Origin: Bremia lactucae
Taxonomy: Eukaryota; Oomycota; Peronosporomycetes; Peronosporales; Peronosporaceae
Length of the DNA stretch: 23,098 nucleotides
Direction of reading: 5' to 3'
Assembly (NCBI RefSeq): GCF_004359215.1
Contig: NC_090610.1
Coordinates: 5,502,106 to 5,525,203, forward strand
Made by a program: the position numbers and the translations under genes. The notes beneath the pieces were generated by a model. The model was given only the letters and a program-made list of their open reading frames with translations. It was not told the origin of the DNA and ran no database searches. Shown piece after piece: positions 18,736 to 23,098 of this stretch. How positions within the stretch are numbered: position 1 is the stretch's first letter; every line of letters starts with the position of its first letter.

Positions 18736-19560
18736 TCCCGGGGTTTAAGTCAATTTCATGACAAACACCTCTATCCGGAGGTAAAACAGATGGTAGATTA
18801 TTTCATAACTACATCTTGAAATTTCTTAATTAAGAAATAAAAAGAATTTGTAGGATCTTTAAGGATCGATGACCCACTTCGCGCACTAAGTGCAGCTTTT
18901 GTGTCATCCAGACAGCTTTGTCGAGAAGTGACGATGAGTTTAACACAACCATAGGTCGAATGACCACCATTTCAGATAATTCACCAGCTTATAAGGCTCG
19001 ACCGCACTCATCAATAGACATTTCGTCTAGCTCTAAAGAGCATTTAACGAGGGGATTGCCAAAAGCCTAACTTCCCTCTCAATGTTACCGGTTACGCTAT
19101 TTACAAGCGTATGTACTTGCTCACTCGTATCACTTTGTGAGGCTATACATGCTTCGTGCCTACCCTGTCTTGGAGTGGAAACGATACGCCTCTTAGAGGC
19201 CGGGACATTCACGTCCTCGGGTTTCCAGCCTGTATTAGTTCTATACAAGACATGGTGTCTAATTTTTCATCCGACAAGGAGGTAGGTTACTCAACTTCCT
19301 TATTCAGCGAACGTTTACGTGTCGCTTCACGTGCATTAGGAGGGTTTGAGGCAATACGCCCTGGTAAACTGCCAATTGTGTCACTACTGACACTCAGTAT
19401 GGTACCTCCTCGGCCGACCACACTCGGTGGACTTAGACGTGCCACTACTGACACTCAGTATGAGGCCACCTCTACCGGTCATACTCGGTGGACTTAGACG
19501 TGCCGCTCCACGTAACAGGGATATTGCACCCTTAATGATTTGGCCTTAGGCCAACAATGC
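18736..19560 (-). pseudogene. Family-2 linker between protease and RT
   Basis: On the minus strand around 19033-18960 it reads LNALLELDEMSIDECGRAL, then MVVIRPMVVLNSSSLLDKAV, the conserved segment ahead of RT. Upstream to 19300 is a Ser/Thr-rich open stretch (19248-19033). The second half of the protease is not recognisable. A 61-bp tandem duplication lies at 19382-19503. Stops and shifts are common. Confidence 0.6.
19382..19503. repeat. 61-bp tandem duplication (two copies)
   Basis: Units 19382-19442 and 19443-19503 both begin CACTACTGACACTCAGTATG and end ACTCGGTGGACTTAGACGTGC-like; the middles differ. It lies in the protease-RT linker. Confidence 0.85.
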
Positions 19561-19563
19561 TTT

Positions 19564-19830
19564 CAGCATTTAGTGAATCGTTATTATAACGAGTGTCACT
19601 CGAACAGTGACACGAGTCCTAGTCGCTAAGCAAACAGTGATTGTATCACCTTCATGCGCTTTAAGTGCCTCAACGTATTGTTGACTTCCTTCAAGGGAAA
19701 GGCATCGAGCATAATTGCAAGACGCTCCTGAGTCAATTAAAATTGACCACGGCTTAACAAAGCCCTTTACAGTCGCTTGAGCGACTAGCAAGCCAGGCTT
19801 GTACTCTCCGAGCTAATTAGGGCTACATGC
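19564..19830 (-). pseudogene. Family-2 aspartic protease, N-terminal part
   Basis: The minus-strand frame 19791-19570 reads LVAQATVKGFVKPWSILIDS and then GASCNYARCLSLEGSQQYV, with the DSG catalytic triad intact (family 1 has DCG). Then CLATRTRVTVRV, after which the frame ends at TAA. The C-terminal half of the fold, with its ILGMxW-type motif, is not found in frame. It lies between gag and the linker as expected. Confidence 0.8.
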
Positions 19831-19899
19831 TGTTTAGCCACACCTCCAGGAGGATCAACAGAACCCAAATCAGAACCAGACAGCGCCCCACCTACAAAG

Positions 19900-20800
19900 T
19901 AGAAACGTTATACCCAAGTACAAGAACTCTGGGAAAAGTGGAGTTAGAGCTCTTTTGAGCTTTACGCAAATTTCGAAGAGGGCAGACAGGGCGTAAATGT
20001 TTCGTGCTTCCGCACTTATAAAATCTACGGATCGTCTTATGCTGTTCCACAGCTTGAAGAGCCTCTTCTCGTTCCTCAACGAGGCTCAAATCCATAGGTT
20101 CCGCACTATTAGACGGAACCCATGTGCTCGAAGACCTTGTTCGTTAAACACGCGTTCTAACACGAGCAGACTTAACGTCAAACTCGGCGCGTCGCGCTAT
20201 GGCAACTGCCTCTTCGAACGTAGCAGGATGAGATCGGAATAATTCCGTCCGAGCAACGCCCTCATTGAGACCCCATAAAGATGGTTACTACAATTGCTTC
20301 TTGCACCGGGTCTTGCTGCATAGATGCAATGAGAGCTCTCAACTCCTGGACAAAGTCCCCTCGGGTTCTTTTACCCCGTCGAGTCGCTATTAGCCGTGCT
20401 CGCATGCGAAAAGCCTGATCAGGCGGTGCAAACATTCTGGTCCTTTGCTGTTTCATCGAATCCCATGAGAAAAACGCGTCGTTTATGGACGTGCTGCACT
20501 ATGGTGCCCACTCCATGGCTCTACTCACAGGTTGGAAATGGCCATAGCCACCTTTTGCCGTTCTGTTAAGAACAAGGCGGAATCAATGGACACTTTCATC
20601 TGCTTAATCCAAAAAGGAGATTTTTCCCTCTTACCCTCTAATGTTTTCACATTTACAGTTAGAGGGCGAGCCCTCGGCTCAGAGTCAGGTTCAGAGATGT
20701 ATCGGGTTGGCATAGATGCCGCTAAATGGTCCTGTACCAGACCGATCAGGGAGGCTTCGTACCGCATGAAGGCTTCAAGCCTTGCATGCAGGACCTCTAG
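19900..20800 (-). pseudogene. gag: Family-2 gag, N-terminus cut off by insertion
   Basis: The minus strand begins at the junction with LEVLHARLEAFMRYEASLIG, running to LTERQKVAMAISNL and a stop at about 20525. It resumes with FAPPDQAFRMRARLIATRRG, KRTRGDFVQELRALIASMQQ and DPVQEAIVVTIFMG, a retrotransposon-gag capsid domain. Further on come EPMDLSLVEE and a zinc knuckle FYKCGSTKHLRPVC in which the first Cys of CCHC is Phe. The start codon lies beyond 20800, removed by the family-1 LTR. Confidence 0.8.
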
Positions 20801-21264
20801 TGTAATGGGGTGTATCGTTGCATGAAATTAACACTTAAAGGTTAATAATTAATATATTATCTAAAAGGTAGATAATATTTGGAGGATATTACTTCATACA
20901 GTAATGTTCAGAAGTCTTATCGATAAATAGGTATAGACCATTATATCTATTTATTCCGCAGACTAATCAGCTGTAGATGAAAACAAAAGAGAGATAAAGA
21001 TAAGATAACATAAGATAACATAAGAATTATAATGCATGTTTAGTATTAATTAAATATTAAGTTAGCATTTACAAGATAGATAGAAGAGATACTTAATTAT
21101 ACTAAAACAGTTTTCATTTAATCCTCTTTAAGCTAGTTGCCTTAAAGAGAAGTCTTCCTCTGCACGTACAAGTGTACGTGAAATAACGTAAGGCACCACT
21201 CGCAACTGAAGCAGTGCAAAGTGGACTTGTACTGAAGCAGTTCAAGTCGTAGTGCCCCGTTACA
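20801..21264 (+). repeat. 5' LTR of the right family-1 element
   Basis: It starts TGTAATGGGGTGTATC and ends GTGCCCCGTTACA. Length 464 bp. It is homologous to 1982-2428 throughout. Some of the length difference comes from a short direct repeat at 21001-21025, of which the left copy has one unit. Confidence 0.85.
21001..21025. repeat. 10-bp tandem repeat in the LTR
   Basis: TAAGATAACA is present twice in a row, followed by a partial third copy (TAAGA). Confidence 0.8.
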
Positions 21265-21266
21265 CC

Positions 21267-21274
21267 TGGTAGCA
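21267..21274 (+). other. Primer-binding site, right family-1 element
   Basis: TGGTAGCA lies 2 nt after the LTR end, as in the other copies. Confidence 0.65.
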
Positions 21275-21314
21275 CTTTGTAGTCCGTCCAAGGAACACAT
21301 TTCCCTCATCTAAC

Positions 21315-22429
21315 ATGTCCATGTTAGATGATAGTGGGAATACGCATCACGTTTCCGTGAATGCTACTCCTTTCTAAGTGACACAGAAAGGAGTGCGGTC
21401 GAACAAATGAGTTCGACCGTAGGAAACGATGCAATCTTGGCAATTCTGTCCAATTTGGACAGAGATGCCCTCCGTTCAGCCATCGCCAAATTCGTACAAC
21501 ATGAACTTGACGAGATGAAGAGAAAAGTAGCCTTGCTGAATCAACAAGGCTCTCATCAGGCAGAACCGTTGAGGTTACAACAGGCACAGACCCCTGTACC
21601 TGGGGTGATGACGCAAACGCGTCGTCCCGAAACCTTAAAGATTGACATCTCTAAGTATAGGGGAGTCGAAGAAGACTCTATCTTGAGCTGGTTTGTCGAG
21701 TTGGACGATGCCACAAGAGCACGTCACATCGTCGACGAGCAAATGCAAGTCGCATTCGCTTATCAAATTTGGCAGGTCGTGCCAAAATTTGGGCATTGGG
21801 CCTCAAGTTGCGCGACCCATACGTCTTTGGGTCGCTAGAGGCTTTTAAAGCCCGGCTCAAACAGACGTTTGAACTGCCAACGGCTGAGTTCAGAGCTTCT
21901 GAAACTCAAGCAAGGCAAGCGTGATGTTCACGCATATGCCCAGCACATACGACTCTTAGCGAGTTGTATAACAAATAACCCAATTCATGAACACACGTTA
22001 ATTACGGTGTTCAAGCAAGGTCTTACGGATGGTCCCGTAGAGACCCACCTGTTCTGCTTGGAACTAGATACGCTTGAAGAAGCAATATCCGTTGCGGAAC
22101 AGGAGGACTTTAGCTTGAAACAGGCTCAAGCTAAATCGTCATCATATCGTCCTCCAAGACGACACGAGTTAGGAGGTCCAGAACCAATGTACCTCTCTTA
22201 CGTCGAAAGCGAGAGACCTTGCTTTTCGAGCAATAAGCGATCACAGAAATGCCATCGCTGCCAAAAATCAAGACACTACTCTCATAAGTGTAGTGCTTCA
22301 AGCCCAGCACCGAAAGGTACTGAACGTAATTTTGGACCGTATGCCAAAAAGGGCAACGGTCGCAGGTCCGACATTGTTGCGAAATCGCAACAGCGAGGCG
22401 GACCGCCAAGAAACGGTAGGGGTCAGTAA
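21315..22429 (+). pseudogene. gag: Family-1 gag, right copy, broken by small indels
   Basis: ATG 21315 opens MSMLDDSGN. A one-base loss near 21353 shifts the frame. The main frame then runs from about 21361 through ERSAVEQMSSTVGNDAILAI and KIDISKYRGVEEDSILSWFV. A one-base loss near 21760 and an 11-base loss near 21893 (between GAGCT repeats) together restore the frame, but the stretch between is out of frame and the first frame stops at 21838. From 21893 the capsid region (LLKLKQGKRDVHAYAQHIRL) and an intact CCHC knuckle (CHRCQKSRHYSHKC) continue to TAA 22427-22429. There is no insertion in the knuckle, unlike the left copy. Confidence 0.85.
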
Positions 22430-23098
22430 AGGCGCAACGCCCTACTAATCCAGCATCCTCGAAGAATTTGCAAATCTCTTGACTAAAGTTGCTCTAGACG
22501 CACAATTATTATGTGTCTCTGCAACTGGTGATGAGGTATCCCTCATCACCTTGAAGTTAAAAGTGACAAATGATTTGTCACTTAGAGCCCTAGTGAATTG
22601 CGGAGCGTCGAATATCTTTATTCGTCGCCAGTCACAAGAGGGTCGTAGGCTCAAATATGTTGAGCGCGACATCCCTCCAACGAGGATGACGGTGCGTCTA
22701 GCGACAGGCGCATCGATAACAGTAATGAAACGCGTAGTGAAATTTCACTACACGTTAAGAGATTTACAGTATGATGATGATTTCATCGTACTGGATTTGG
22801 ATGACAAATTTGATGTCATCCTAGGTTTACCTTGGCTCAGAAAATACGAGCCAAGGATCAGCTGGCAGCATCGATCCGTAAAGATGCCTGCCACTTGTTC
22901 ATCAGATGGCCATCTGATGAACGTCTTGGAGCGTCCACAAGCGTGTGGATGTACTACGAGTGAGTGCGATGGCCTCACTTGTGGTACGGACGTTATTACA
23001 ACTGCACAAGATCACAGTGTGATTACCAATCACAATGTGGAGTCAGCTGCCGGCGGCTGTGTTAATGCACAGGCAGCGCCGAAGGTCCACCACTCGAA
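22430..23098 (+). pseudogene. pol: Family-1 pol N-terminal part (protease), right copy
   Basis: The protease frame reads EEFANLLTKVALDAQLLCVS, then LRALVNCGASNIFIRRQSQ, VRLATGASITV and VILGLPWLRKYEPRISW, and on past 22978 to the edge. The catalytic Asp codon is AAT (Asn) at 22596-22598, where the left copy has GAC. The slippery heptamer before it is A AGA AAC (22408-22414), not A AAA AAC, and the following hairpin is weakened. Both entry into this frame and protease activity are therefore doubtful. Confidence 0.75.

Larger units (their letters stand above)
14260..20800 (-). mobile_element. Family-2 Ty3/gypsy element, minus strand, 5' end interrupted
   Basis: Read on the minus strand the order is gag (20800 onward), protease, linker, RT, RNase H, integrase, an antisense ORF on the plus strand, polypurine tract and 3' LTR (14749-14260). 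It interrupts the family-1 RNase H at 14260. Its own gag is cut at 20801 by the right family-1 element, so its 5' LTR lies beyond the window, if it survives. Its coding regions contain many breaks, and the integrase has a core deletion, so it cannot move on its own. Confidence 0.85.
20801..23098 (+). mobile_element. Family-1 Ty3/gypsy element, right copy, partial
   Basis: LTR (20801-21264), primer-binding site, gag and protease in plus orientation, running off the right edge. It interrupts family-2 gag at a precise boundary (CTCTAG | TGTAATGGGG). The TSD, if kept, would be TCTAG or part of it, and its partner lies beyond the window. It is an inverted copy of 1-2428. Confidence 0.9.

Noticed and set aside
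19156..19497. 113-codon plus-strand frame
   Set aside because: It lies antisense to the family-2 linker and spans the 61-bp tandem duplication. Conserved linker text is found on the minus strand, so this is a shadow.
20532..20825. 97-codon plus-strand frame crossing into the LTR
   Set aside because: It is the reverse side of family-2 gag and crosses an insertion boundary, so it cannot be an old gene.

Overview
The window reads as repeat-rich genomic DNA of an oomycete (Phytophthora or a related downy mildew). The evidence is the character of its Ty3/gypsy polyproteins (DCGAS and DSGAS proteases, YFDD[IV]FVHSR reverse transcriptases, GPF-module integrases). I identified them by recognition, not by a database search. 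There is no sign of bacterial operons, tRNA, rRNA or CRISPR. About 85-90% of the window is LTR-retrotransposon sequence of two families, here called family 1 and family 2. The only convincing host gene is at 3526-4621.

Layout from left to right. (a) 1-2428: a family-1 element on the minus strand, with 5' LTR 1982-2428, primer-binding site, gag and the start of pol (protease); it runs off the left edge. (b) 2429-3525: unassigned host DNA. (c) 3526-4621: a plus-strand gene joining an F-box-like N-terminus, an acidic tract and a divergent macrodomain; its reading frame changes between the two halves. (d) 4650-14259: a mosaic of decayed elements. It holds a family-1 copy with LTR, gag, protease and a pol collapsed by an internal deletion (4650-7985), an inverted family-2 RT fragment (8065-8952), an inverted family-1 linker (9222-9780), an unassigned island (9781-10980), and a second family-1 copy (11000-14259) whose pro-RT linker looks inverted in place. 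(e) 14260-20800: a family-2 element on the minus strand, with 3' LTR, polypurine tract, a plus-strand (antisense) ORF, then integrase, RNase H, RT, protease and gag. (f) 20801-23098: a second family-1 copy on the plus strand, inserted into the family-2 gag and running off the right edge. Arms 1-2428 and 20801-23031 are inverted copies of each other.

Order of insertion can be read from the junctions. The decayed family-1 mosaic is oldest. The family-2 element interrupted its RNase H region at 14260, and a younger family-1 element then interrupted the family-2 gag at 20801. None of the elements is intact within the window.

The items most worth a second look are: a well-formed -1 ribosomal frameshift signal between gag and pol in the left family-1 copy; a 195-bp insertion with a clean 4-bp target duplication inside its zinc knuckle; the antisense ORF in the family-2 element; the F-box/macrodomain fusion; and long fold-back palindromes that look like templated inverted duplications.
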